DNA of 64,000 nt from Sulfitobacter mediterraneus (lineage in GTDB: Bacteria; Pseudomonadota; Alphaproteobacteria; Rhodobacterales; Rhodobacteraceae): positions 2,728,001 through 2,792,000 of the forward strand of contig NZ_CP069004.1 of NCBI RefSeq assembly GCF_016801775.1, given 5' to 3'. The number at the start of each line of letters is the position of its first letter. The stretch's first letter is position 1. Positions 44,552-53,840 of this stretch are shown in pieces. Position numbers and translations under genes: made by a program. The notes beneath the pieces were generated by a model, which worked only from the letters and a program-made list of their open reading frames with translations, had not been told where the DNA came from and ran no database searches.

Positions 44552-45214
44552 ATGGTGCGGCTCGAGAATCTTTGCAAGTCTTTTCGAACACGGCATGGCC
44601 GTAAGGTAATTGTCGACAACCTGACTGCGATGTTTCCAACCGGGGTTTCGGTCGCGCTTCTGGGCCGGAATGGTGCCGGGAAAAGCACCTTGCTCAGGTT
44701 GATTTCCGGCACCATCCGGCCAAGCAGTGGCTTTGTCCAATCTACGGGAACAATCTCTTATCCGGTGGGGTTCGCGGGCTCCTTTCATCCAGATCTCACA
44801 GGTGTACAGAACACCCGATTTGTCGCACGGCTTTATGGTGTAGACAGTGATGCATTGGTGGATTTTGTCGAAGACTTTGCGGAACTCGGCGGGCATTTCA
44901 GAATGCCCTTCCGCACCTATTCGGCAGGCATGAAATCCCGGCTGTCCTTTGGTGTTTCCATGGGCATACCATTCGACACTTACCTGGTGGACGAAGTGAC
45001 CTCAGTTGGGGACGGGGCGTTCCGTCACAAAAGTGTGCAGGTGTTTGACAAGCGGCGCGAAACAGCCGGGGCGATTGTGGTCACTCACTCCGCGCCGATG
45101 GTTCGACGTCTGTGTAGCATGGCTGCAGTGTTGGAGCAGGGCAAATTGACCTTCTACCGTGATATTGATGCGGCGCTTGAACATCACGAATACAATCTGG
45201 CGCGCCCTCAATAG
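44552..45214 (+). CDS. kpsT: Polysaccharide-export ABC ATPase (KpsT type)
   Basis: 220 residues, the usual KpsT length. Walker A is GRNGAGKST (residues 38-46), signature TYSAGMKSRLSFG, Walker B YLVDEVTSVGD and switch His VVTHSAPMVRRLC. It drives export with the divergent KpsM. Its last 134 bp are overlapped on the other strand by the end of a glycosyltransferase gene. Confidence 0.93.
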   Translation: MVRLENLCKSFRTRHGRKVIVDNLTAMFPTGVSVALLGRNGAGKSTLLRLISGTIRPSSGFVQSTGTISYPVGFAGSFHPDLTGVQNTRFVARLYGVDSDALVDFVEDFAELGGHFRMPFRTYSAGMKSRLSFGVSMGIPFDTYLVDEVTSVGDGAFRHKSVQVFDKRRETAGAIVVTHSAPMVRRLCSMAAVLEQGKLTFYRDIDAALEHHEYNLARPQ

Positions 45215-46364
45215 GGGGAATGGACACCCCGCATTCCTCAAGCAGTTGATAAAGCTGATGCTGAAAGATCTTAGGAGAGAAGGATTGTGACCATGCGTGC
45301 TGCACCGCCGCACGGCTGATCGGCGTTTGTTCCTGATAATCCGCGAGCAGGGCCAAGATCTGATCGCGATCTGCCTTTAGATCGCGAAACGAAGTCACCA
45401 TCGCGAAAGGGTGCCTGGCAGCCAGTTCCTTCGCTCCCTCAAAGTCCCTCAGGATCAGCGGCAACCCCATTTCAAACGCTTCAAGTGCGCCGATGGGCAA
45501 CCCTTCGTAGCGCGAGGTCAACAAGAATGCGTCAGCCGCAGCCAGCAAGGGCCGAACATTCCGAACCGGGCCGCAAAAGGTGATGCGTTTGAACGTCGCT
45601 CTGGGCAAGCTTTTCTCAATCTTTCTCTGGAAGCGCGGCGACTGCGTGCCAACCCCTGCAAGGGTGAGCGTAAAACGGTCCGGTAAGGCAGAAAAAACCT
45701 CTAAAGCAGTGCCATAGTCCTTTTGATAACAGGCCCGCCCGGTCATCACGATATTGCCACCCGCCGTGCGTTTAAAAGGTGGCAATTGCCCCAGATCAGA
45801 GCAGTTTGCCAACACGTGAAGGCGGTGTCGCGTCGCAATAGAATCCCCCAAATGCAAAATCGTCGATGCCCGCATCCGGTTGCTTAGGAAAACCAGATCC
45901 AAAGGCGGCGAAAAGCGCAAGACACAGCGCTCTGCCAGCGAAGAGCACCAGCGCAGAATCGCGCGGTGACCCCGATCAAAGGGCAAGCCGTGAAAAGTAA
46001 ACAAAACCGGATGGGCGGGCCGCCAAACCCTGAGCACCAGTGCGATCCGGCACAGCAGAACAGCCAGCCGCGCATGCACCCAAACCAGCGTTGCCGGTTG
46101 TTCCCGCAAGAGCCTCAGCAGGTCACGGCAGGCCCGAAAATGGCGCAGTGGGGACAGTCCAGAGGCCAATCCGGGAATGGCGTGATGTGCTGCGCCTAGC
46201 GCCCGCGCCTCGGTATAACCGCCCTGATCCGGCTCGCTGACAATTGTGATGCGGGCCCGGCCTTTCATGGCTTTCACGATATGCAGAATATGTTCAGGTA
46301 CGCCGGACCGATACCCACAGCCGCCAACCAGAACCACATGAGGGCATTTCTCAGATTTGGCCAA
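45081..46364 (-). CDS. Glycosyltransferase family 4, C-terminus antisense to kpsT
   Basis: About 427 residues from a TTG at 46364 (TTG at 46388 and GTG at 46337 are other options). The GT4 pattern is HVVLVGGCGYRSGVPEHIL at the N-terminus, IVMTGRACYQKDYGTALEVF, and LTSRYEGLPIGALEAFEMG with the EX7E motif. The last 44 or so residues come from the antisense of the kpsT 3' end and are low in family likeness, which suggests the original stop was lost. It overlaps the upstream GT2 gene. Confidence 0.8.
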   Translation of the reverse strand: MAKSEKCPHVVLVGGCGYRSGVPEHILHIVKAMKGRARITIVSEPDQGGYTEARALGAAHHAIPGLASGLSPLRHFRACRDLLRLLREQPATLVWVHARLAVLLCRIALVLRVWRPAHPVLFTFHGLPFDRGHRAILRWCSSLAERCVLRFSPPLDLVFLSNRMRASTILHLGDSIATRHRLHVLANCSDLGQLPPFKRTAGGNIVMTGRACYQKDYGTALEVFSALPDRFTLTLAGVGTQSPRFQRKIEKSLPRATFKRITFCGPVRNVRPLLAAADAFLLTSRYEGLPIGALEAFEMGLPLILRDFEGAKELAARHPFAMVTSFRDLKADRDQILALLADYQEQTPISRAAVQHAWSQSFSPKIFQHQLYQLLEECGVSIPPIEGAPDCIRDVQAPHQYHGRRSICPAPTLQPCYTDVEPSARSE

Positions 46365-47277
46365 GGCTGGCGGCCCCCCAAAACCCAAGTGTCCCGACCG
46401 GAGTTTGCCGATAGGGCCGGACTTCGTTCAACAGCAACAACCGCTGCTGCAACGCAGCTGTGCGGGCCAGTTCGAAACGGCGCAGATCATGGCGCGCCTC
46501 CTCTGTCAAAAGCGATCTTATCTGCCCGAGCACGGCAAGGTTTTGCTGGATGCGCATGGCGAAATTGCCCTTGAGAACACCCCTCTTGCGCTTGATCTGC
46601 GCGGACATGCCATGACCCGCCCCGATCGCATTTGCGCTGTGCTGTCGATAGAGAATGCAGGGCGGTCCGCTATCATAAACCACTTTGCCGCCGGCCCCTG
46701 TGATCAATTGGTAGAGCCACCAGTCATGCGCAAAAACCGGTTGTGTTATCATGCGTGAGGCCTGCCGCGCCAACCGCGTGGCGGCGGGGTTCAACATGAC
46801 CGTGTTGCCCGCTGCGACATTCTCAATCAAGGCATTCCGAAACTCAAAATCCCGATTGGGACGAGATGATTTGATGCGGCGATCCGTCTTGGGATACCAA
46901 AGCCAGCGCTGTCCGCAGTACAACGTTGGTGTTTCCTCAAACCCAGAAAGTGCGGCAACAGCCCGCCCCAGTTTTTCCCTGCTCCAGACATCGTCTTGAT
47001 CAGCAAAGGCGGTGTATCCCGCCTTTTCAGGCAGATTACGGATCAGACGCATATAGTTGTCGCCAAAGCCTGTCCTTGGCCCGTGACCGCAATGAATCCG
47101 TGTAGGGAACCGGTCAGAAAAGCCGCGGATAATCTGGCTGCTAAGATCCGTTGATCCATCATCGCTGAACCGCAAGACCCAGTCCTCGTGATCTTGCTCT
47201 GAAATACTATCGAGCTGTGGCTGCAGCCACTTTGCCCCGTTCAGAACGCCCATCAGAATGGTTACGGTATTGGTCAT
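46351..47277 (-). CDS. Glycosyltransferase family 2 (rhamnosyltransferase-like)
   Basis: Start at 47277 (MTNTVTILMGVLNGAKWLQPQL) gives 308 residues; the frame is open to an ATG at 47367 but the GT2 fold begins here. Motifs: FSDDGSTDLSSQIIR, FADQDDVWSREKL, and FAHDWWLYQLITGAGG. The pattern resembles RfbF/rhamnosyl transferases, which would fit the dTDP-rhamnose genes downstream. No good Shine-Dalgarno is seen for either start. Confidence 0.83.
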   Translation of the reverse strand: MTNTVTILMGVLNGAKWLQPQLDSISEQDHEDWVLRFSDDGSTDLSSQIIRGFSDRFPTRIHCGHGPRTGFGDNYMRLIRNLPEKAGYTAFADQDDVWSREKLGRAVAALSGFEETPTLYCGQRWLWYPKTDRRIKSSRPNRDFEFRNALIENVAAGNTVMLNPAATRLARQASRMITQPVFAHDWWLYQLITGAGGKVVYDSGPPCILYRQHSANAIGAGHGMSAQIKRKRGVLKGNFAMRIQQNLAVLGQIRSLLTEEARHDLRRFELARTAALQQRLLLLNEVRPYRQTPVGTLGFWGAASLGQI

Positions 47278-47396
47278 GTCGGGACTGATAGCAGGCACAA
47301 AAGAACCATTGGTTAAAGAAGACACCTGAGATTCATAGATCGTTAAGGGTAAGCAAAGTATTAACATTTCAAAGGTTTATTCGGAGCGACTTTGGA

Positions 47397-48710
47397 ATGG
47401 TGCCAAGAACTTGGCAAATGTTAATCAGGCGTTTCTCCACAACCGCTCGTCAGGACGGCTTTTCTTGCGCGTTGGGCAAGGCCTGGCGATATGTGTTCCG
47501 CCGACTGCGCGGTCAAGGGCCAAGCACGGTTGCTCCCAGCTCCGATCACCGCGTTGATCCATCAGCATTATACCTTGGCCCGGTCTGGCAGGAACTGGCA
47601 CAGCACAATGGCTTTCACATCAGTGCGACACCGGCCGTTCTTCAACGCCGCAGACAGATTGCATTGATCGGCGATCTGAACCTGCCGCAATGTCGCAAAT
47701 ACCGTGTGGAACAGCTGGCGACGTTCTGGCAGGCGCTTGGGGTCGAGTTTACATATGCCCACTATGAGGACATTCCCCGCGCCACCTCGATCCTGCAACA
47801 GGCGACGCATCTGTTTGAATACCGTCTGAAAACCACCGACGTAACCCAGATGCTGCGCTATGAGGCGCGGCGTCTGCGACTGCCGGTGTTGTATGATCTG
47901 GACGATCCGCTTTTTTCGGTGTCGGCCTATGGCACTTACGGAAATATGGCTGCGGTTGATCCGTCTCTAAAGACCCATTTTCTCAATGAAGCGCCAAAAT
48001 ACCTGAGCATGATGAACGGCGCTGATGTTCTGTCGGTTTCGACACCCGGTATGATCGCCCATACAGGGCTTTATTCTCCAAGACCTACCTACTTGCGGCG
48101 CAATTTTGCGGATTGCCAAACTCTGACCAACGGGGCCAGGGCAATGCAGACCGACCGGCCAGATGATGGGTGTTTTCGTGTGGCATTCGCAAGCGGGTCA
48201 CTAGGGCACGAAATGGATCTTGCGGAGATCCTGCAAGGCTTGTCGGCATTCGTTCAGGCGGATCCAAAGCGGCGGCTGATGCTGATGGGGCACGTCGATT
48301 CCAAGATACTGCCAAATGGGTTGGACAAGCAGATTGAGCGGTTCAAATTCACGGATTATGGCGCTTATTTGAACGCGCTTGCGTGTGCGGATTGTGCGGT
48401 GATGCCATTGAGTGATGATGTTTTCAACGGATGCAAATCTGCAGTGCGGGTTCTGGATGCTGCGGCTGTGGCGGTGCCTTCGATCGTGGGCAGCATTGGT
48501 GATCTCGCCGCCGTTGTGCGCCACGGTGAAACGGGGCTGGTCGTTGGGGCTGATCTGCGTTGGACCGAGGCTTTGGAGGTATTAGCACAAGACCTCACCT
48601 ATACGAGAAAACTGGGCCGCACTGCCCGCAAGGACATCGAAACCTATTGGAGCGGAAAAGCAGAGCCACACATCATCTCGCCGGAGCTTGTTCGTTGGGT
48701 GGAAGGTTGA
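47397..48710 (+). CDS. Glycosyltransferase, GT-B fold
   Basis: 437 residues. N-terminal basic region, then IALIGDLNLPQCRKYRVEQLATFW (GT-B start), VLYDLDDPLFSV, and a nucleotide-sugar domain with CFRVAFASGSLGHEMDLAEI and VRVLDAAAVAVPSIVGSIG. It lacks the clear EX7E motif of GT4, so it is a distant member. It diverges from the GT2 gene and is followed after 2 nt by a GT4 gene. Confidence 0.75.
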   Translation: MVPRTWQMLIRRFSTTARQDGFSCALGKAWRYVFRRLRGQGPSTVAPSSDHRVDPSALYLGPVWQELAQHNGFHISATPAVLQRRRQIALIGDLNLPQCRKYRVEQLATFWQALGVEFTYAHYEDIPRATSILQQATHLFEYRLKTTDVTQMLRYEARRLRLPVLYDLDDPLFSVSAYGTYGNMAAVDPSLKTHFLNEAPKYLSMMNGADVLSVSTPGMIAHTGLYSPRPTYLRRNFADCQTLTNGARAMQTDRPDDGCFRVAFASGSLGHEMDLAEILQGLSAFVQADPKRRLMLMGHVDSKILPNGLDKQIERFKFTDYGAYLNALACADCAVMPLSDDVFNGCKSAVRVLDAAAVAVPSIVGSIGDLAAVVRHGETGLVVGADLRWTEALEVLAQDLTYTRKLGRTARKDIETYWSGKAEPHIISPELVRWVEG

Positions 48711-48712
48711 AA

Positions 48713-49933
48713 ATGCGCCATATCCTGGTCGCCAATGTTTTTTTTGCCCCGCATTCCTACGGCGGCGCAACGATTGTTGCTCAAGAAGTGGCGCATGCCT
48801 TGATCCGGCGGGGTGGATTTCAAGTCACGGCTGTATCGCTCTGCTGCCGGGCCGGGATCGCCGATTATGCTGTGCTGAAAACAGAAGTCGACGGTATCGT
48901 TAACTATCAAATCAATGTGCCGGAGGGGCGAAGCTATGGTGCGGCCTACGACAATCCGGGCATCACGGCCCGGGTTGCGGAATTGATCCATACACTGGAC
49001 CCTGATCTGGTTCATGCACATTGCCTTCAGGATCTTGGAACAGGTGTGATAACCGCCGCGCGGGATCAAGATGTGCCCGTGATCCTGAGCGTGCATGATT
49101 TTTGGTGGATCTGTGAGCGTCAGTTCATGATCCAAATGGATCAAACCTATTGTGGTCAGCATCCCGTCAAAATCACGCAGTGCAAGGGATGTGTTGAAAA
49201 CTATTGGGCGGCGAGAACCCGGTTTGAACATCTGCAAACCATGGGCGGTCTGGTGGAGATCGTGACCTATCCCAGCCAATTTGCAAAAGGGCTGTGCGAA
49301 AATTCCGGATTTGCGACCGGTCGGGGCGTGGTTTGGGAAAACGGGATACGACTGCCGGACCAGAGTTTTGCGAAAAAGCAGAGCGCCCGCAGACGCCAAG
49401 ATCGCCGACTTGTCTTTGGGTTCGTAGGGGGCCCCTCCCAGATCAAGGGATGGCCATTGATCAAGGATGCCTTTGCCGGCCTGTCAGAAACGGATTTCCG
49501 GGTGATTGTGGTTGACGGAAGCATGGATGGCTCTTGGTGGCAGGGGCATGATTTTTCGGGCTTGCCGGGGGAATGGGAAGTTCACCCAAGATTTACACAA
49601 GACGAAATGGATGGGTTTTATTCCAAGATCGACGTCCTGTTGTTTATCTCGCAATGGAAGGAAACCTTCGGCCTGGTCATCCGCGAAGCGCTTGCGCGGG
49701 GTGTGCGTGTGATCCAGACAGACAGCGGTGGCAGCACAGAACACGGCTATATTGCGCAGGAAGATTTGATACCAATCGGACCGGATCCTGCGCCGCTGCG
49801 CCGTCAGATCACCGATGCGATTGCCGCGCATCCCGCCCATATGGCGCCCTGTGCCGTCACCGATTTCGATACACAAGCCGCAGCGCTGGAGGGTCTGATT
49901 GAGGAGGCTCTCAGCAAGGCGGGCAACCACTAG
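48713..49933 (+). CDS. Glycosyltransferase family 4
   Basis: Start at 48713 (MRHILVANVFFAPHSYGGATIV) with GGAAGG upstream gives 406 residues. N-terminal donor-acceptor groove HSYGGATIVAQEVAHAL, LVHAHCLQDLGTGV, and the catalytic EX7E (QWKETFGLVIREALARG). Two CxxC-like pairs occur around residues 150-160. Its stop interlocks with that of the convergent RTX gene (shared CTAG). Confidence 0.88.
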   Translation: MRHILVANVFFAPHSYGGATIVAQEVAHALIRRGGFQVTAVSLCCRAGIADYAVLKTEVDGIVNYQINVPEGRSYGAAYDNPGITARVAELIHTLDPDLVHAHCLQDLGTGVITAARDQDVPVILSVHDFWWICERQFMIQMDQTYCGQHPVKITQCKGCVENYWAARTRFEHLQTMGGLVEIVTYPSQFAKGLCENSGFATGRGVVWENGIRLPDQSFAKKQSARRRQDRRLVFGFVGGPSQIKGWPLIKDAFAGLSETDFRVIVVDGSMDGSWWQGHDFSGLPGEWEVHPRFTQDEMDGFYSKIDVLLFISQWKETFGLVIREALARGVRVIQTDSGGSTEHGYIAQEDLIPIGPDPAPLRRQITDAIAAHPAHMAPCAVTDFDTQAAALEGLIEEALSKAGNH

Positions 49934-52635
49934 AACACGATATCATCTTCGCTGAGGTCTTGCAGGTCGGTCTTGATCAACCGGATGGATGAGTTTGGCG
50001 ACGTGTCGATCACGACATCCCAACCTGATTGCCGCGCAACGTTCATCACATCAGCAAAGCTGTTCAGTGTGGTCACGCCGGACAGATCCAACACCTCTTG
50101 ATCGTTTTGTGTTTCAAAATCGGCCACACGGTCGTGGCCATGGCCATCGGCAAAGACAAAATGATCGGCGTTAAAATTGCCAAAGAGCAGATCGTCTCCT
50201 GCACCACCTTCGAGGGTGTCAAAACCGGCGCCACCTTGCAGCGTATCCACGCCAGCCCCGCCCAGTAAAAGATCGTCGCCCGTGCCGCCAAAAAATCGGT
50301 CATTGTCTGCGCCGCCATCAAGGGTGTCATTGCCTGCGTCTCCAAACAATGCGTCCCCCATCTGTCCCCCGGACAACAGATCATCCCCGTCGCCGCCAAA
50401 CAGGCGATCAAACCCCTGGTCTCCGATCAAGGTATCATTGCCCGCCTCGCCATAAAGATTATCGGCTTGATGACCACCATCCAGCAAGTCGTCACCATCT
50501 CCGCCATTGAGATAGTCAAACCCTGCATTTCCAAACAAAGTATCGTTGCCGGCCTCGCCCCAAATACCATCGACCGAGGTGCCGAAGTTGCTGCCCGCGC
50601 TGAGCCAATCATCGCCATCGCCGCCATACACGCGGTCTGGTGCTGCGCCGGCCCAAACGCGATCTGCTCCGGCGCCTCCATTGATCTGGTCAAATCCATC
50701 ACCGCCCAAGATCACGTCTTGTCCGTCACCACCGTTGAGGGAGTCTGCATGACCGTCACCGCAGATCGTATCGTCGCCATCGCCGCCATTGATCGTGTCA
50801 AAACCGCCTGCACCAATCAGCAGATCATGATCGCCACCCCCGTGTATTTCGTCATTTCCCGCATCTCCCGTGACGCTGTCATTGCCTGCGCCTGCCTGAA
50901 TGGTGTCATTGCCGCCCCCACCCAAGAGCCGATCGTCAGAGCCAAACCGATACATTGCTTCGCCGCGTTCGGTTCCGATCTGATCTGCGCCGCCACGGTC
51001 CAACTCAAATTCGGGCGCTGCCTGCCAGTCGGAAGTGTTTGAGGGTTGCGGTTCGGGTGCCGGATCTGAGGCAGGCGCCGGGTCTGTACGTGGCGGGGTT
51101 GTCGCCCCCGGATAGTGGCCAGGGTCGGTTTCGATGCGATCCCCGGTGATCAGATTGCCAAAATCAAAGTCGTCTGCGTCAAGGGCAACACCGGTTGCGC
51201 TGTGAATTTCGGTGACGTCGTCACCGATCCGTAAGTCGGCGCCATAGGACCGCGACGAGATGCTCGTGGCGCCGATGCCATTCATCTGGCTGAATGCGGA
51301 GATGTCGATGCGGTCGGTGCCCGATTGAAAATCAAGGATCCGGTCCCGCGTGTCATCTGCCGTCAAAATGAACGTATCGCTTCCGCCGCCACCGCGCATG
51401 TCATCGGCGCCTGCACCGTCCCAGATCAAATCATTGCCGTCGCCGCCATGGATCTGATCTGCGCTTGCACTGCCGCTAAGGATGTCGTCCGCGCGTGATC
51501 CGTTCAGGAGCCCACCGCTGTTGCTGGCTGCTATGCTGATCCCAAGGTCTTGCAAGTCAACGGAGAATTCCGACAAGAATGGTGCAGCTTCGGTCGAGGC
51601 CCAGATGCGAATGCCATCGGATGTGGCCAGTGCCTCAAGCGCGGTAATGCCGTTCAGTGGCGCATCGGCAGTGGCTTCCATGCTTTGCAGATGTTGGAGC
51701 CGCCCGCCCGGCAGCATCGCGAACAGGCTGACCCCGGCATCTGATCCTGCGGCCAGCACGAAATCCTGTGCACCGATGGTTATACTTGTCACGTGAGACA
51801 CATTTGCAAAACGGGTTTCGCTGCTGTCCAGCACCTGATCAACGGGCGTCATGCCGTCCGGGGATATGGCCATGACCGAAAGAGAGTGACTGCCGGACGC
51901 GGCGCTCACCAGATAGAGCCCGCCGTCCGCTGCAGTGGTCACTGCCAATGCACTGGGCCGGTCCACCCACAAGCCATCCTGAGTGTCGATGTTTGAGATA
52001 TGATCGAAGGATCCGTCTGGCGCTTTTTTGAACATGCTTACGCTGTCCTCGGCACCATAGCTGGCAAAAGCGTAGGTTTGGCCATTGTGGCTGCTGATCA
52101 AGACATCAGATGCGCGGGCCGTATTCAACGCGGAAGAGACATCAATCTCTTTTGTTACAAACTGCCCGCCCGCGCCAAAGGAAACCTGAACAATACCCCC
52201 GCCGCGAAGGGCGGCGAGCCCGGATTGGCCCGTGTCCTCTACCACCAATTCGCTAAAGTATCGGGCGCTGATGTCCTGCGATGCCATGGTCGTGGAAGCG
52301 GCAAACGGGCTGCCGGCCCGGCCCGCATCCAGTGTCACACCCTGCAAATCCGTGCTGTCTAATCCGGCCATAAACAGCTGATCTGGGCCTTTCAGCACCA
52401 GATCGGTGGTTTCGAGTTGTAAGTATTGCGGGGCGATCCGCCAATGCCCTTCCAGCGTTGTTTGTCCCGCACCATCGCCGATGTCGAACGCGCTGAGCCA
52501 CCCGTCTCCTCGGGTTGAGGTGTACAATGTGCCGCCGTCGGAACCCGGCACAACCAGCAGGTCGTTAATCCCGACCAGCGCATTTTCTTCTGCGCCGCTC
52601 AGAGTGCCTTGCACCGAAAAAACCGCTCTGACCAT
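49930..52635 (-). CDS. Large RTX (haemolysin-type calcium-binding) protein
   Basis: About 901 residues from 52635 (MVRAVFSVQGTLSG). Residues 1-390 look like a beta-propeller, with repeated strands (TVEDTGQSGLAAL-like), and hold no signal peptide. Two RTX blocks follow (about residues 395-475 and 580-840) with many nonapeptides of the type GGDGDDLLx. The C-terminal region ends in a hydrophobic, acidic tail (LQDLSEDDIVF) typical of type I secretion signals. It is likely exported by an ABC-type I system, not in this window, and bound to the surface or to the polysaccharide. One cysteine occurs within a repeat. Confidence 0.85.
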   Translation of the reverse strand: MVRAVFSVQGTLSGAEENALVGINDLLVVPGSDGGTLYTSTRGDGWLSAFDIGDGAGQTTLEGHWRIAPQYLQLETTDLVLKGPDQLFMAGLDSTDLQGVTLDAGRAGSPFAASTTMASQDISARYFSELVVEDTGQSGLAALRGGGIVQVSFGAGGQFVTKEIDVSSALNTARASDVLISSHNGQTYAFASYGAEDSVSMFKKAPDGSFDHISNIDTQDGLWVDRPSALAVTTAADGGLYLVSAASGSHSLSVMAISPDGMTPVDQVLDSSETRFANVSHVTSITIGAQDFVLAAGSDAGVSLFAMLPGGRLQHLQSMEATADAPLNGITALEALATSDGIRIWASTEAAPFLSEFSVDLQDLGISIAASNSGGLLNGSRADDILSGSASADQIHGGDGNDLIWDGAGADDMRGGGGSDTFILTADDTRDRILDFQSGTDRIDISAFSQMNGIGATSISSRSYGADLRIGDDVTEIHSATGVALDADDFDFGNLITGDRIETDPGHYPGATTPPRTDPAPASDPAPEPQPSNTSDWQAAPEFELDRGGADQIGTERGEAMYRFGSDDRLLGGGGNDTIQAGAGNDSVTGDAGNDEIHGGGDHDLLIGAGGFDTINGGDGDDTICGDGHADSLNGGDGQDVILGGDGFDQINGGAGADRVWAGAAPDRVYGGDGDDWLSAGSNFGTSVDGIWGEAGNDTLFGNAGFDYLNGGDGDDLLDGGHQADNLYGEAGNDTLIGDQGFDRLFGGDGDDLLSGGQMGDALFGDAGNDTLDGGADNDRFFGGTGDDLLLGGAGVDTLQGGAGFDTLEGGAGDDLLFGNFNADHFVFADGHGHDRVADFETQNDQEVLDLSGVTTLNSFADVMNVARQSGWDVVIDTSPNSSIRLIKTDLQDLSEDDIVF
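50170..50950 (-). repeat. Tandem RTX nonapeptide-coding repeats
   Basis: Inside the RTX gene, 27-nt units coding for G-G-x-G-x-D-x-L/I-x recur about twenty times with drift. They are coding repeats and explain the repetitive look of the stretch. Confidence 0.85.
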
Positions 52636-52846
52636 GAACCACCTCGCATGCTTTGCTGGTTTGGATGGCAGACAAAACCGAATTCTGCGGGGCCGTGATT
52701 GTGGCAATCTTTTGGTTTTTCCAGCGAAGTTTAAAGGCCTGCTGTTGCCTCAAATTGGCGCCAACAGACCGACGCCGCAGAAATTGTTTACAGGACTGCA
52801 ACAGGGTTCGCTGCATTCACGTTTTGACAACCCAGAAGGAGCGTCC

Positions 52847-53839
52847 ATGTCAGAGCAATCTCCGATTTTGTCCCTGCCCTATATCCAACCGGCGCAGGCG
52901 CAAAAACACGTCACCCACAATGAGGCGCTGCGCATTCTGGATGCGGTGACGCAGCTTGCCGTGCTTGATGCGGGTTTAACGGCACCGCCCGCCGGCCCTG
53001 CACAGGGAGACCGGTATCTTGTTGGTGCCTCCGCGACGGGGGCATGGGCGGGACAGGACCATGCGATCGCGGTTTGGTCCGATGCGGCATGGGTCTTTTT
53101 TACCCCGCGAACAGGGTGGCGCGCAGATTTGGCCACCACTGGAACGCAATTGCGCTTTGATGGGGCGCTCTGGGTTGATGCCATTCCAGCGCTGGATTTT
53201 CAGAACCTCCCGATGGTCGGGGTCGGGACGACGGCCAATGCAACCAATCGTCTGTCAGTCGCGGCGGATGCGACATTGCTCACCCATGATGGTGGCGGCC
53301 ATCAGTTGAAACTCAACAAAGACTCTGCGGCAGATACCGCCAGTCTGCTGTTTCAAACCGGGTTCTCGGGACGTGCGGAAATGGGGACCGCAGGCAATGA
53401 CGATTTCTCGATCAAGGTCAGCCCGGACGGCAGCACGTTTCACACAGGGTTGAGCATTGAAAGCTCATCTGGCGCCGTGCAGATCAACAGCGGCCAGCAG
53501 TTTTTCGAGGATGTGTTCATTCTGGACGATACAGCGTGGTCTTTTGATATCCCCTGGTCAAACCCATCGCGGATCCTGATGTGGCTGAGCATCAATATCG
53601 CTGCACGGTTTTACCTGTTTGCAGTGACGGGCACCTTGGTGAACGCGACCAACTTTGGGGAAATGTTCGCCAATCCGGCAGGCAGCATCAACTATCTGAC
53701 AGGGCCGTTGACCGGAACAACCGGCCCGGATGGAGAGATCAGCCTGTCCATCGATACCACCGGTGCCGTGCCAAAAATGTTTATCGAAAACCGGGTCGGC
53801 AGCAACCGGCTCTTCACCCTTGCGACAATGGGAAAGTAA
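52847..53839 (+). CDS. DUF2793 family protein
   Basis: 330 residues from 52847 (MSEQSPILSLPYIQPAQAQKHV) with AGAAGGAG upstream; the long upstream frame is the RTX antisense shadow. The first 120 residues are the DUF2793 module (THNEALRILDAVTQLAVLD; GDRYLVGASATGAWAGQ; FFTPRTGWRA) seen in Rhodobacterales next to phage-tail-like or surface genes. The remaining part is unrecognised and beta-rich, so the protein may be a fibre-like or secreted surface protein. It diverges from the RTX gene across a 211-nt gap in which I see no clear signals beyond likely promoters. Confidence 0.8.
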   Translation: MSEQSPILSLPYIQPAQAQKHVTHNEALRILDAVTQLAVLDAGLTAPPAGPAQGDRYLVGASATGAWAGQDHAIAVWSDAAWVFFTPRTGWRADLATTGTQLRFDGALWVDAIPALDFQNLPMVGVGTTANATNRLSVAADATLLTHDGGGHQLKLNKDSAADTASLLFQTGFSGRAEMGTAGNDDFSIKVSPDGSTFHTGLSIESSSGAVQINSGQQFFEDVFILDDTAWSFDIPWSNPSRILMWLSINIAARFYLFAVTGTLVNATNFGEMFANPAGSINYLTGPLTGTTGPDGEISLSIDTTGAVPKMFIENRVGSNRLFTLATMGK

Positions 53840-53840
53840 T

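Noticed and set aside
50170..50950. Repeats suggestive of a CRISPR-like or satellite array
   Set aside because: The 27-nt units are in frame and code for RTX nonapeptides, with drift and no spacers.
52406..52846. Long N-terminal extension of the DUF2793 gene
   Set aside because: It is antisense to the start of the RTX gene, and a clear Shine-Dalgarno and family start are at 52847.
52847..53839. Prophage or gene transfer agent tail region
   Set aside because: Only a DUF2793 module; no capsid, portal, terminase, tape measure or integrase genes in the window.
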